A stretch of 64,000 nt of DNA, from NCBI RefSeq assembly GCF_003259435.1, contig NZ_QLMA01000007.1, forward strand, positions 62,001-126,000, in the 5' to 3' direction. The DNA is from Chitinophaga dinghuensis (GTDB lineage: Bacteria; Bacteroidota; Bacteroidia; Chitinophagales; Chitinophagaceae). The notes beneath the pieces were generated by a model. The model was given only the letters and a program-made list of their open reading frames with translations. It ran no database searches and was not told the DNA's origin. Positions 1 to 8,195 of the stretch are shown here, one piece after another (positions within the stretch are counted from its first letter, which is position 1; every line of letters begins with the position of its first letter). Both the position numbers and the translations under genes were made by a program.

Positions 1-56
1 GTAAAATCGCGAGGTAGCATATCAACGCATCTGGCAATCAATCGCATTTCATTAGC

Positions 57-929
57 ATGGACAGAAAGACTATCTTTTTACTATTATTGGTATTGGGAAC
101 CGCATTTTGGGGAATATCTTTTCCCATTACGAAATTGGCTATCACTAGTAGTTCATCCTCTACATTCCTCTGTTATCGTTTTATTGCGGCGACATTAATT
201 TTATCGATCGTTTTTGCGAAGTATTTCCGGCAAACAGACTGGAAGACTATTAAGGCGGGAATAGGATTATCCTTGCCGCTCACTTTCGGTATCTACCTGG
301 TCACAGTGGGTATGCAGTATACAACAGCCTCTCAATGCGCATTTGTGGCGGGTATGAGCGTGGTGATGGTACCAGTTTTGAAAGTAATACTGTACCGATC
401 TGCCATCCCAATTAAAACGTGGTTGGCTGCGCTGGTGGCATTGACAGGGTTATTTATCATATCTATTAAAGGGGCCATGACTATCTATATCGGGGATCTG
501 TATACATTGATCGGCGCTGCCGGGTTTGCCCTTTATCTCATTCGTGTAGAACAACAAGCGCACCTGAAAAGTATCATACCTACTATTGTGCCCATGTTTG
601 CCGGTTGTGCGATCATCACCGCCATTGTTGCCCTGTTTGATAGTGGGGCCGACTGGTATCCTCAAAGTTCCTCCTTCTGGACAGGCATTGTCTACTGTTC
701 CTTGTTTTCTACGGCTTTTACGTATACTGTTTCCAATATGGCACAACGATATATCAGCTCAGAAAGAGTAGCCGTAATTTACCTGTTTGAGCCTGTATTT
801 GCAGCTATCTCAGCTTATTTTATATTAGACGAGCCATTGACCTTTCGTTTATTATTAGGAGGCAGTTTAATATTTGCGGCAACATTGATTGCAGAAATAA
901 ATTTTTCAAAGCGATCTTTGATTAAATAA
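57..929 (+). CDS. EamA/DMT-family inner-membrane transporter
   Basis: A 290-residue protein made almost entirely of hydrophobic helices, about ten membrane segments, arranged as two EamA-type repeats (roughly residues 8-140 and 148-285). The first helix carries the WGISFPITK stretch near residue 18, typical of drug/metabolite exporters of the EamA group, and the second repeat ends with a YLFEPVFAA-type segment also typical of the family. Family members export amino acids, metabolites or drugs across the inner membrane; the substrate cannot be read from sequence. An in-frame stop lies at 15-17, so the ATG at 57 is the first possible one. No operon partner is evident; the next gene starts 65 bases later on the same strand and is unrelated. 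Family confident, substrate unknown. Confidence 0.9.
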   Translation: MDRKTIFLLLLVLGTAFWGISFPITKLAITSSSSSTFLCYRFIAATLILSIVFAKYFRQTDWKTIKAGIGLSLPLTFGIYLVTVGMQYTTASQCAFVAGMSVVMVPVLKVILYRSAIPIKTWLAALVALTGLFIISIKGAMTIYIGDLYTLIGAAGFALYLIRVEQQAHLKSIIPTIVPMFAGCAIITAIVALFDSGADWYPQSSSFWTGIVYCSLFSTAFTYTVSNMAQRYISSERVAVIYLFEPVFAAISAYFILDEPLTFRLLLGGSLIFAATLIAEINFSKRSLIK

Positions 930-994
930 TTGTGGTCAGCATAAGATTAAGAATTCGAAATAAAAGTAATTGAAGATTTGTAAATGAGTTAATT

Positions 995-1429
995 ATGAAA
1001 TTGGAAGATATCGAAGACATGATAATTACAAAAGAAAAGGAGTATTGGTCAAAGGGATCGGAAGACAAAATAGCGTATTCAAAATATGTCCAGTATATCA
1101 CCAATTCAGATTATTTCGTCTGGGTCGAAGAAACATCAGCTGGGATCGAAGCATTACAACTTATTGATAAATATCCAGATTCTGTCAGAGAGCGGGTGTT
1201 AAATGCGCATAATAAGAAGAAGGCATGCGCTGATTATAATCAGATAGGAGACTATTATGAAATGATACTCTTTTATTTGGATGGCTCCGGTCATATCGAT
1301 GTCCAGATTCAAAAAACGACTACTAAGGAACATTTGTGGGAGTTATTGCAGCTGGCCAATTTTGTCGAAGCTAATTTGATGATCAGTGGCGATATCATCA
1401 TAAATGAAAGCGTCATAGCGAACCTGTAG
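995..1429 (+). CDS. Hypothetical protein, 144 residues, unrecognised
   Basis: I do not recognise this protein. It is an acidic, soluble-looking 144-residue product without signal peptide or membrane segment. It is rich in charged and aromatic residues in its first half (KEKEYWSKG, YFVWVEETS) and has a short strand-rich middle (YYEMILFYLDGSGHIDVQI) that resembles the small alpha/beta folds seen in immunity-like proteins, but no family signature is clear. The open frame with ATG start, ordinary codon use and lack of a competing frame support it being a real gene. It sits 65 bases downstream of the EamA gene and could be cotranscribed with it. An immunity or SMI1-like role is only a guess. Confidence 0.6.
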   Translation: MKLEDIEDMIITKEKEYWSKGSEDKIAYSKYVQYITNSDYFVWVEETSAGIEALQLIDKYPDSVRERVLNAHNKKKACADYNQIGDYYEMILFYLDGSGHIDVQIQKTTTKEHLWELLQLANFVEANLMISGDIIINESVIANL

Positions 1430-1525
1430 TAATACTCCAGGTTCTTATTACTGGCTATATTTTAAAAGCATTGGAAAGGTTTAAGCGTAATCTTTCTCAT
1501 CTGCCTCGGGGGCTAGTTACCCCTT

Positions 1526-1545
1526 AACCAGCCCTACTGGTTTTA
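1526..1545 (+). terminator. Weak terminator-like hairpin after the hypothetical gene
   Basis: A 6-bp stem (AACCAG with CTGGTT) with a 5-base loop is followed by a short T/A-rich run. It lies about 100 bases after the stop of the preceding gene. The short stem makes this a weak call. Confidence 0.25.
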
Positions 1546-1588
1546 AAAACTCCGTATTTCTACTTAGAAAATCGCCTGTCAGTCTACC

Positions 1589-1596
1589 TAGCTTTG
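1589..1596 (+). promoter_or_regulatory. Possible -7 promoter element for the histidine kinase operon
   Basis: TAGCTTTG matches the Bacteroidota -7 consensus TAnnTTTG. No good -33 TTG/TTTG lies at the right distance, so the match could be chance. If real, transcription would start near 1603 and leave a leader of about 310 bases before the kinase start at 1917, including the palindrome at 1677-1704. Confidence 0.3.
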
Positions 1597-1676
1597 CTGT
1601 ATATCAAACTTGATTGTTCCGCTAATGAACATACCTATAGGGGATTATAGGGCCAGGCGATTTCAAAATTGTTATG

Positions 1677-1704
1677 ATAGTAAAGCGGGCGCCCGCTTTA
1701 CTAT
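1677..1704. repeat. Perfect 28-bp palindrome in the leader of the two-component operon
   Basis: The 14-base arm ATAGTAAAGCGGGC is followed at once by its exact reverse complement, with no spacer. It lies 213 bases before the chosen kinase start. No T-run follows on either strand, so a classic terminator is unlikely. A dimeric-protein operator or an RNA hairpin/cruciform are the two readings. A further inverted repeat, AAATCGCCTG at 1569-1578 and CAGGCGATTT at 1654-1663, lies just upstream and encloses the candidate -7 element. The 1430-1916 stretch holds no convincing gene. Confidence 0.7.
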
Positions 1705-1916
1705 TCAGCCTGGTACATAAGAACTTCCGATGGAAAACGCAAGACTGCTCCTGCATTGTATTGGTTACCAGGAAAGCGTTACATTTTCGTATATTTATGC
1801 AAAGGGTGAGAATATACCTCGCCAGGATGTCCATGGCATCTGGTATTTATTTAGAGGCAATAGCCTTACCGCCTCCCAATGCCGACCTAATAAGCGTAAA
1901 ATTAATCCCATTCCCC

Positions 1917-3920
1917 ATGAATATTGTAGCAGCTGTCAGCAATTACCCAATACTTCGAAGCATAATAAGTATCGCCATTTTTTTAGGCGTTACTGTTAGT
2001 TCTTCTGGACAAGATAGTGTATTGTCGCGTATTCAGCGTATGCCAGCAGATACGGCTAAAGTAAACCGGTTACTGGCCTATGCTACCAAAATATTAGCTA
2101 AAGATGATTCCACTGCATTGCAGCTTTCTGAACAAGGACTAAGGCTCAGCGAACAATTGCATTATATGGATGGAATGGCCTTGGCCTACCGGCGTATCGG
2201 TTATATTAAAATCAATCGGGACGACTACCCCGCATCTATTGCCGCAAATAAAATGGCATTACATTACGCAATTCAACAAAAACAGCTGACAACCACCGTG
2301 GCTGCCTGTAATAACATTGGACATGCCTTCCGGCAAATGGATAAGGTGGATAGTGCCATTGCCTACTATTTACAGGGAATTCAAGCGGTGGAGAACGCGA
2401 AATTGACAAACGATCAACAGGTGACAAAAGGAGATGTTACTGCTACCTACGCTATGTTACATACGAACATTACGTCCCTGTATTGTAATATGCAAAATTT
2501 CTCTAAAGCCATGGAATATGGGCAGAAGGCCATTCGTATAGCCGGCAGCGTGCACGATACGCTACAATTGACAGTAGCATTGGTCTGCACGGGCCATGTA
2601 TATGAAGGAGAAAAACAGTTTAGTATAGGAATGAATTACGCCAGAGAGGCATTGGCCTTATCCGCCACCCTGAATAATCCCCTCGTATCCTCGAAGATAT
2701 TTCATTTGATAGCAGTTTGTTACACTGGACTCAAGTTGCCAGATTCGGCGATACTGGCCAGCAAGAAGGTAATGGCCTATACAAAAGGAATGGATGCCCA
2801 CGGGTATTTGTCGTCGTTCATAGATATTGCCGATGCCTACCATCTGAAAGAAGCATATAAACAGGAGGAAGCTATCTTGCTTGCAGGCATAAAAGAGCTG
2901 AATGTTGTAAACCACAGCGCTTTCTTTGGAAGACACCTGTATGAAAAATTAGCTAATACCCAATACGCGTTGGGCAATTACCGACATGCCTATGAATACC
3001 TCGGAAAGGCCAACAACTATAAAGACTCCCTGATGAGTAAAGAAAACAGAGATGCTATAGCGAATCTGGAATCGCAGTATAAAACGGCCATGAAAGAGAA
3101 AGAACTGGCGCAAAAAGATCTGCAGTTGCAGCAGCACCGCAATTACATGTACTTCGCCATCGCTGGTTTGATCGTTGCACTACTACTCGTGGTCATATTG
3201 ATTATTCAACGCAGCAGTAAACGTAAGTTGCATGAAAGAAAATTGGAAACCATCCAGCAACAAAAAGAGCTGCATTTGCTGCAGGCGCTGATGCAGGGAG
3301 AGGAAAGGGAGCGTAGCCGCATTGCCAAAGACCTGCATGACGGAGTAGCCGGTATGCTGGCAGCTACCAAGATGCATTTCAGCAGCATACCTGATGCAGA
3401 TGATCTGGTGAATACAGAAGGATACCAACAAGGGATGAAGTTACTCAATGAGGCTACAACGGAAATCCGTAAGACATCCCATAACCTGATGCCGGAAGTA
3501 CTCTTACAATATGGATTGGATGAGGCATTGCGCCGTTACTGTAATCGTGTGAACAACAGCAAATCTATGCAGATAGTGTATGATTCCTGGGGAGATATCA
3601 GCCGGTATCCGGACGGCTTTGAACTATCTGTATACCGGATTGTTCAAGAGCTGATCAATAATATTGTCAAACATTCACGAGCCACAGTGGCAAATGTACA
3701 AGTATCGGCACAGCAAAATTTGCTCTCTGTTTCCATTGAGGATAACGGTATCGGTTTTATTACAGATGATGCAAAAGATGGAATGGGCCTTAAAAGTTTG
3801 AAAAGTCGGGTCCTGGCATTAAATGGGAAAATGGATATCCAAACGTCAGAAGAGAGCGGTGTCTGCGCTTATCTGGAGTTTGAAATCACTACTGAAAAAA
3901 CGGAAAATACGATCGTATGA
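1917..3920 (+). CDS. TPR-containing sensor histidine kinase (NarX/DesK-type HisKA_3)
   Basis: Two-component sensor of 667 residues from the chosen start. It has an N-terminal signal sequence ending near SSSGQ, a periplasmic array of tetratricopeptide repeats over about residues 60-400, one membrane helix at about 408-430, a coiled linker, and a cytoplasmic kinase core. The HisKA_3 dimerisation helix reads ERSRIAKDLHDG, putting the phosphorylated His at about residue 474; the ATPase domain has the N-box NNIVKHS and glycine boxes DNGIGF and GMGLKSLK. The frame stays open to 1674, but ATG 1917 gives a proper signal peptide and removes an 81-residue extension that crosses the 28-bp palindrome. 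It overlaps the response regulator gene by 4 bases, so the two are cotranscribed and almost surely partners. The signal is unknown; TPRs suggest a protein or peptide partner in the periplasm. Confidence 0.9.
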   Translation: MNIVAAVSNYPILRSIISIAIFLGVTVSSSGQDSVLSRIQRMPADTAKVNRLLAYATKILAKDDSTALQLSEQGLRLSEQLHYMDGMALAYRRIGYIKINRDDYPASIAANKMALHYAIQQKQLTTTVAACNNIGHAFRQMDKVDSAIAYYLQGIQAVENAKLTNDQQVTKGDVTATYAMLHTNITSLYCNMQNFSKAMEYGQKAIRIAGSVHDTLQLTVALVCTGHVYEGEKQFSIGMNYAREALALSATLNNPLVSSKIFHLIAVCYTGLKLPDSAILASKKVMAYTKGMDAHGYLSSFIDIADAYHLKEAYKQEEAILLAGIKELNVVNHSAFFGRHLYEKLANTQYALGNYRHAYEYLGKANNYKDSLMSKENRDAIANLESQYKTAMKEKELAQKDLQLQQHRNYMYFAIAGLIVALLLVVILIIQRSSKRKLHERKLETIQQQKELHLLQALMQGEERERSRIAKDLHDGVAGMLAATKMHFSSIPDADDLVNTEGYQQGMKLLNEATTEIRKTSHNLMPEVLLQYGLDEALRRYCNRVNNSKSMQIVYDSWGDISRYPDGFELSVYRIVQELINNIVKHSRATVANVQVSAQQNLLSVSIEDNGIGFITDDAKDGMGLKSLKSRVLALNGKMDIQTSEESGVCAYLEFEITTEKTENTIV

Positions 3921-4558
3921 ATAAATGCAAATTAGTGTTGGTTGATGATCATATAGTAGTACTGGACGGGTTGAAAACCATGCTGGGTACGTTTATGCAT
4001 TTGGAAATCGTATATGCGACCCAGTCAGGAACAGCGCTACTCCATTACCTGGAGCAGGAAACGCCGGATGTGCTGCTCATGGATATACAGATGCCAGATA
4101 TGGATGGCATTGATCTATGTAAGCAAGTAGTACGAAAGTACCCGGGCGTAAAGATTATTGCCTTCAGCAGTTTTGATGACTCCAATTATGTAAAACAGAT
4201 TTTCCGTAATGGCGCTAAAGGCTATTTATTAAAGAACAGTGATAAACATACTATCGTGAAAGCCATTGAGGCTGTTATGGAAGGAGAGGAGTATATGGAT
4301 GAAACCATCAAGAAGATCCTGTTGCAGGAAAGTATTACCGGGCAACGGAGATCCATTTTTGATGTGCCACTCACCAAAAGAGAAAAAGAGATTTTGAAAC
4401 TGGTGGCAGAAGGCTTTACCAGCCAGGAGATTGCAGATAAACTTTTTATCAATCTGCGTACTGTTGAAACACACCGTATGAATATCAATCAGAAACTGGA
4501 TGTGAAAAATACGGTGGGACTGGTAAAAGAAGCGATGAAAAGAGGGTTAATTGAATAG
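3917..4558 (+). CDS. NarL/LuxR-family response regulator
   Basis: A 213-residue DNA-binding response regulator. The receiver domain (residues about 4-120) has the acidic pocket VDDH near the N terminus and the phosphoacceptor Asp at about residue 56 in LLMDIQMPDMDG, plus the conserved Lys in KGYLLK. The C-terminal LuxR-type helix-turn-helix (about 148-208) contains LTKREKEILKLVAEG and the recognition helix region TVETHRMNI. The ATG overlaps the kinase stop codon (ATGA), showing translational coupling. An intrinsic terminator follows 30 bases after the stop, so the operon is just these two genes. Targets are unknown; autoregulation through the upstream palindrome is possible but unproven. Confidence 0.93.
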   Translation: MNKCKLVLVDDHIVVLDGLKTMLGTFMHLEIVYATQSGTALLHYLEQETPDVLLMDIQMPDMDGIDLCKQVVRKYPGVKIIAFSSFDDSNYVKQIFRNGAKGYLLKNSDKHTIVKAIEAVMEGEEYMDETIKKILLQESITGQRRSIFDVPLTKREKEILKLVAEGFTSQEIADKLFINLRTVETHRMNINQKLDVKNTVGLVKEAMKRGLIE

Positions 4559-4587
4559 ATTAATCCTCCATCCATATAGCTATTATC

Positions 4588-4615
4588 AGGCGGACCAAGG
4601 TCCGCCTGTTTTTTT
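4588..4615 (+). terminator. Intrinsic terminator of the two-component operon
   Basis: A perfect 9-bp GC-rich stem (AGGCGGACC with GGTCCGCCT), a 2-base loop and a following T-rich run at 4608-4615. It ends at the stop of the convergent GNAT gene. Confidence 0.85.
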
Positions 4616-5060
4616 ATTTCCACCAGTGATAATAATTATGCATCCCATCATATTCAAATCCAGTCCGGGGATACAGGCTGTTACCAATGTCATTGGTTTT
4701 CTCTGTTTCAAGCATTAATCCACAAGCGTCTGTTTCTTCACACCACTGTTTACTGCGGTCTATCAATGCTATAGACAATCCTTTTCCCCTGAAATCGGGA
4801 TGTACAAACAAGTCGCTCAGCAACCATTGTTTTTGCAGTTTGGTATAATGAAATAGTTTATACAATTGTACAAACCCCACGGCTTTCCCATCAGCGATGG
4901 CGAGGAAAATATCGGATTCGCTATTCAGGAATCTCTCTTTCAGAAAAGCCTTTCCCTTTTCTACATCTGATTCCTGGCGATAAAAAATGCGGTACAGATT
5001 GAATAATACGGCTGTTTCATCCAGATCTTCCAAACTTGCTTTTTTGATTTTGTAGTTCAT
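4614..5060 (-). CDS. GNAT-family N-acetyltransferase
   Basis: A 148-residue single-domain acetyltransferase that would transfer an acetyl group from acetyl-CoA to an amine. The acetyl-CoA loop is visible as LFVHPDFRGKGLSIALI (R/QxxGxG/A type), preceded by the beta-4 strand and followed by the C-terminal region LMLETEKTNDIGNSLYPRTGF typical of the fold. The frame is open to 5135, but that extension (MLKSGPDIW...) would run across the predicted promoter and operator at 5088-5150. The ATG at 5060, giving MNYKIKKAS, matches the usual N terminus of the family. Substrate unknown. The gene is alone, between the terminator of the upstream convergent operon and its own promoter. Confidence 0.88.
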   Translation of the reverse strand: MNYKIKKASLEDLDETAVLFNLYRIFYRQESDVEKGKAFLKERFLNSESDIFLAIADGKAVGFVQLYKLFHYTKLQKQWLLSDLFVHPDFRGKGLSIALIDRSKQWCEETDACGLMLETEKTNDIGNSLYPRTGFEYDGMHNYYHWWK

Positions 5061-5087
5061 TATGTCAGCGTTTTTTGAATTGCAATA

Positions 5088-5150
5088 CAAAAGTATTGGA
5101 TCGCAGGACCAGATGTCTGGTCCAGATTTTAACATAATAGCTGGTCCAGA
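5088..5150 (-). promoter_or_regulatory. Promoter and likely operator of the GNAT gene
   Basis: On the minus strand TACTTTTG (5088-5095) is a perfect Bacteroidota -7 element, about 28 bases before the GNAT start codon. Where the -33 element should lie there is instead an 8-2-8 inverted repeat, GGACCAGA-TG-TCTGGTCC (5106-5123). A third half-site follows: the 10-mer CTGGTCCAGA occurs at 5117-5126 and again at 5141-5150, a 24-bp period. This arrangement suggests binding by a dimeric regulator over the promoter; which regulator is unknown. Confidence 0.55.
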
Positions 5151-5312
5151 TAGGATTAAAGTGGAGGATGATAGGTAGTATTTTGACCAGGTTGCGTATA
5201 TAGATCTCCGTGGTACTGAATTCTATATAAGGGAAATCGATCCGCCTGATTAACTTATCCAGCAGAATACTTAATTCTACAGCCAGGAAAATTAATTCTA
5301 TTTTTGAGTGAT

Positions 5313-7622
5313 ATGTCGAAGAAATTATCCCTGGCTGTTATACTGTTATGTGTTTCTGTTTTTTCTGCCTATGGTCAAAAGCAATGGAATACCTGGTATT
5401 TTGGGAATGGCGTTGGAATAGATTTTAATGGTAGCCAACCTGTTGCACTGAATAATAGTAGTATGAATCAAATGGAGGGTTCTGCCTCTATTTCAGATGA
5501 TGCTGGTCAACTACTGTTCTATACTGACGGTGTAACCGTTTATAACAGATTCCATCAGGTAATGATGAATGGGACAGGATTAATGGGCCATTCATCCAGC
5601 ACCCAATCGGCATTGATTGTTCCTAAACCGGGAGACAAAAATATCTATTACATTTTTACAATTCCATACAGGGGAGATCCGGCCGCCATAGGGTTAAGAT
5701 ATTCGGAGGTGGATATGCGTATGGATAATGGCAAAGGTGGTATTACGATCAACAAAAATACGCCTTTGGTCACCGATTGTTATGAGAAGGTAGCAGCTGT
5801 GAAACACTGCAATAACCGGGATGTTTGGGTGACCACTTATCAGTTACGAACGAATTCCATTCTATCTTTCCTTGTCACTCCAAATGGAGTAACCACCCAA
5901 TCAGTATACAGCGGACCTGGTCAGGTGGGGGGAATGGCTGGTTACCTGCCCGTAGAAAGAACGGTAGGGTATATCCGATATTCTCCCAACGGTAAAAAAA
6001 TTGCACTTGCCTATTTTGATACCTCTTTCCAGATAGCCGACTTTGATAATATGACAGGAAAAATAAGCAACTCCGTTTTCCTGTATTACTACGAAATTCC
6101 GGGTGGAACCTATTTGACGCCATATGGACTTGAATTCTCCCCAGATAGTAAGACACTTTATCTGGGCTCCGCTGTTCCTGCCTATGGAGGGGAATTATTT
6201 AGTATGGATGTGAGCATGCAAAATGCTACTGCTATGAGAAGTTCTGTTATCCAAATATTACCCTGGGATGAATACAGGGAAGTTTTCAGCCTTTGTCTGG
6301 GCCCGGATAACAAAATTTATATTGCAGAGAAAACAACTAATAATTACACCAGCGTACTCACTAATCCCAATAACCGGAGTAATCCAGGCTATGTCAACGG
6401 TGTTATCAGGTATAATTCCGGAAATGCTACTTTGGGATTACCCAATATTATCGCAGGAAATGCAAAAACGGCCACACAATTAGGAGATATTGTTATAAAA
6501 CAATCCTGTACTGACCAATCCATTACTTATGGTTGTACGGATTTATCGGGGGTAGACTCCGTTCACTGGCATTTTGGCGAAGGCGATACCACACGGATTC
6601 CCGCTGGCGCCTATACTTATACTAAAGAAGATAAATATCTGGTTTCCCTGATTCGATTTTATCCCTGTTATTCTGATACGCTTACTAAAAGCATTGACAT
6701 TAAGGTGTTGAAATTAAGTCTTGGCAATGATATTGCCCTTTGCGAAGGGCAACCATTACTGCTGAAAGGGGATCAACCTGATGTCAGTTATTTATGGAAT
6801 GATGGCAGCACTGGACAAACATTGTCCGTTTCCTCATCAGGGCAATACTGGTTGGAGATCCAGGATGCAAAAGGCTGCAAAGTCCGAAGTACTATCCAGG
6901 TTTTGTTCAAACCTTATCCTGTATTGAAAGCTTTGCCGGATATTTTCCTATGTGATAAAAAGCCAGTGCAACTGGATATTACTTCAGATCATCCCGGCGC
7001 CAAATACTATTTACAGGGCGTAGAACAAGGACCAATATTAGACATCAAAAAAGCGGGTACTTATAAGATCAGCGTCGCATTGGATGAATGTGAAACAACA
7101 GGCAGTTTCCAGGTGGAAGAGGATACTTTGCCTCACTTTTCTCTGGGAGGTAAAATGGAGCTATGTACTGGTAGTTCAATATTATTGGATCTATCCAGCC
7201 ACCACTTTCCTGAATATACCTGGCAGGACGGATCGCATGCCTCTACTTATAAAATCGTACGTCCAGGCCGATATTATATGACTGCAAGAAATAAATGCGG
7301 TATGGTTTCAGATACCCTGAAAGTGGTGGAAAAAGACTGCGAAGGATATTTTATGCTCCCTACTGCATTTACGCCAAATCATGATGGGAAAAACGATTTA
7401 TTCCGGCCTGTTTTCAAAGGTACCATAAATGGATACTTATTGCAGGTATATTCCAGATGGGGCAACCGGGTGTTTGTTTCCAATGATCCGCGTATAGGAT
7501 GGGATGGAAAACTGGGAAATCTGCCACTACCAGCAGGTAGCTATATTTGGCAACTTAATTATCGAACCTATCAAACAGATGAACTGATCACTAAAACTGG
7601 TTCCGTTTTATTGATTCGGTAG
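5313..7622 (+). CDS. Secreted protein with T9SS/gliding-motility C-terminal domain
   Basis: A 769-residue extracellular protein. It has a signal peptide (MSKKLSLAVILL...SAYGQ), a long N-terminal region of beta-propeller-like repeats with phrases such as FSPDSKTLYLG and YSPNGKKIALAYF (residues about 30-390), a PKD-like module around 400-465, Ig-like modules starting LGNDIALCEGQ, and a C-terminal domain of about 85 residues beginning LPTAFTPNHDGKNDLF and containing YSRWGNRVF and GWDGK. That last domain is the gliding-motility-associated (type B) sorting signal recognised by the type IX secretion system. The frame can start at a TTG at 5304, but ATG 5313 is preferred. A TATTTTTG motif at 5299-5306 lies just before it. 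No enzyme domain is visible; an adhesin or surface role is likely. A strong terminator follows. Confidence 0.88.
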   Translation: MSKKLSLAVILLCVSVFSAYGQKQWNTWYFGNGVGIDFNGSQPVALNNSSMNQMEGSASISDDAGQLLFYTDGVTVYNRFHQVMMNGTGLMGHSSSTQSALIVPKPGDKNIYYIFTIPYRGDPAAIGLRYSEVDMRMDNGKGGITINKNTPLVTDCYEKVAAVKHCNNRDVWVTTYQLRTNSILSFLVTPNGVTTQSVYSGPGQVGGMAGYLPVERTVGYIRYSPNGKKIALAYFDTSFQIADFDNMTGKISNSVFLYYYEIPGGTYLTPYGLEFSPDSKTLYLGSAVPAYGGELFSMDVSMQNATAMRSSVIQILPWDEYREVFSLCLGPDNKIYIAEKTTNNYTSVLTNPNNRSNPGYVNGVIRYNSGNATLGLPNIIAGNAKTATQLGDIVIKQSCTDQSITYGCTDLSGVDSVHWHFGEGDTTRIPAGAYTYTKEDKYLVSLIRFYPCYSDTLTKSIDIKVLKLSLGNDIALCEGQPLLLKGDQPDVSYLWNDGSTGQTLSVSSSGQYWLEIQDAKGCKVRSTIQVLFKPYPVLKALPDIFLCDKKPVQLDITSDHPGAKYYLQGVEQGPILDIKKAGTYKISVALDECETTGSFQVEEDTLPHFSLGGKMELCTGSSILLDLSSHHFPEYTWQDGSHASTYKIVRPGRYYMTARNKCGMVSDTLKVVEKDCEGYFMLPTAFTPNHDGKNDLFRPVFKGTINGYLLQVYSRWGNRVFVSNDPRIGWDGKLGNLPLPAGSYIWQLNYRTYQTDELITKTGSVLLIR

Positions 7623-7629
7623 ATCATAA

Positions 7630-7663
7630 AAAATCCTGGCAGTGATCATCTGCCAGGATTTTT
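7630..7663. terminator. Bidirectional terminator between convergent genes
   Basis: A 13-bp perfect stem (arms AAAATCCTGGCAG and CTGCCAGGATTTT) with a 7-base loop. It is flanked by A-rich and T-rich runs so it can serve the T9SS cargo gene on the plus strand and the HopJ-family gene on the minus strand. Confidence 0.85.
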
Positions 7664-7716
7664 ATTTAGGGAGACAACATATCCTCTGCCTAAAAAGGCT
7701 TTCTGTATCCCCATTA

Positions 7717-8058
7717 TTATTTGGCATGTAATGCCTGTCCTTCAAACGCCACTCCAGACCATCCATTTGCTATAAACTGCCTGATATTCTGATGATCTGT
7801 TCCATCAGGAGTATTCAACACTGCCTGGTAATGCTCTGCAAACAGATACAGCGTATCTTCTTTTGATAAATTATTCAGCTGTGCAAACGCAAAAACCTTT
7901 GCACTACCCTGATTCTGGGTAGCCTCATTATATGCCTCGCCATTCTTAAAAGCTGTAGGCTGATGATCATATTTACTTTCTATGAATGTAATGACCTCTT
8001 TAAAAGAGATCGCGTTGTTTTTCAAACTACCTATTAATGCGGTTACCTGCTCGTTCAT
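7717..8058 (-). CDS. HopJ type III effector family protein
   Basis: A 113-residue soluble protein matching the HopJ family by its whole-length layout. It has a helical N terminus (FKEVITFIESKYDHQPTAF), the motif NGEAYNEATQNQGSAKVFAFAQL and the ending NIRQFIANGWSGVAFEG. Despite the family name, homologues are common single genes in free-living bacteria with no type III secretion system, and none is visible here, so an effector role should not be assumed; the function is unknown. A TATTTTTG -7 element lies on the minus strand at 8090-8097, about 32 bases before the start. Length is normal for the family. Confidence 0.85.
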   Translation of the reverse strand: MNEQVTALIGSLKNNAISFKEVITFIESKYDHQPTAFKNGEAYNEATQNQGSAKVFAFAQLNNLSKEDTLYLFAEHYQAVLNTPDGTDHQNIRQFIANGWSGVAFEGQALHAK

Positions 8059-8089
8059 GAATAATTGTAATATTTATTATATGAATGCC

Positions 8090-8097
8090 CAAAAATA
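8090..8097 (-). promoter_or_regulatory. Possible -7 promoter element of the HopJ-family gene
   Basis: TATTTTTG on the minus strand fits TAnnTTTG, about 32 bases before the start codon. A -33 element is not evident. Confidence 0.35.
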
Positions 8098-8133
8098 GCA
8101 ATTAAAATCATTATTTACCCTTGTTGGCTGTTG

Positions 8134-8163
8134 ACTGGGATCGGAATGGATAACGTATCTTTA
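8134..8163 (+). promoter_or_regulatory. Possible promoter of the Crp/Fnr-like regulator
   Basis: A near-consensus -7 element TATCTTTA (8156-8163, one mismatch to TAnnTTTG) lies 22 bases after a TTG (8131-8133) and about 33 bases before the regulator start. Confidence 0.35.
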
Positions 8164-8195
8164 CTTACTCAGATTCATTTTAATAACCGTTTTCT

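Noticed and set aside
1..56. An open reading stretch on the plus strand ahead of the EamA gene, possibly the end of another regulator
   Set aside because: Too short to judge; frame 1 runs on through the EamA gene without any family signal.
1730..1999. An 89-codon frame overlapping the start of the histidine kinase
   Set aside because: Cys/Arg/Asn-rich composition, no family and full overlap with the real gene's leader and signal peptide.
7717..8058. A type III secretion effector and hence a type III system
   Set aside because: The HopJ name is historical; no secretion genes are present and homologues are widespread in non-pathogens.
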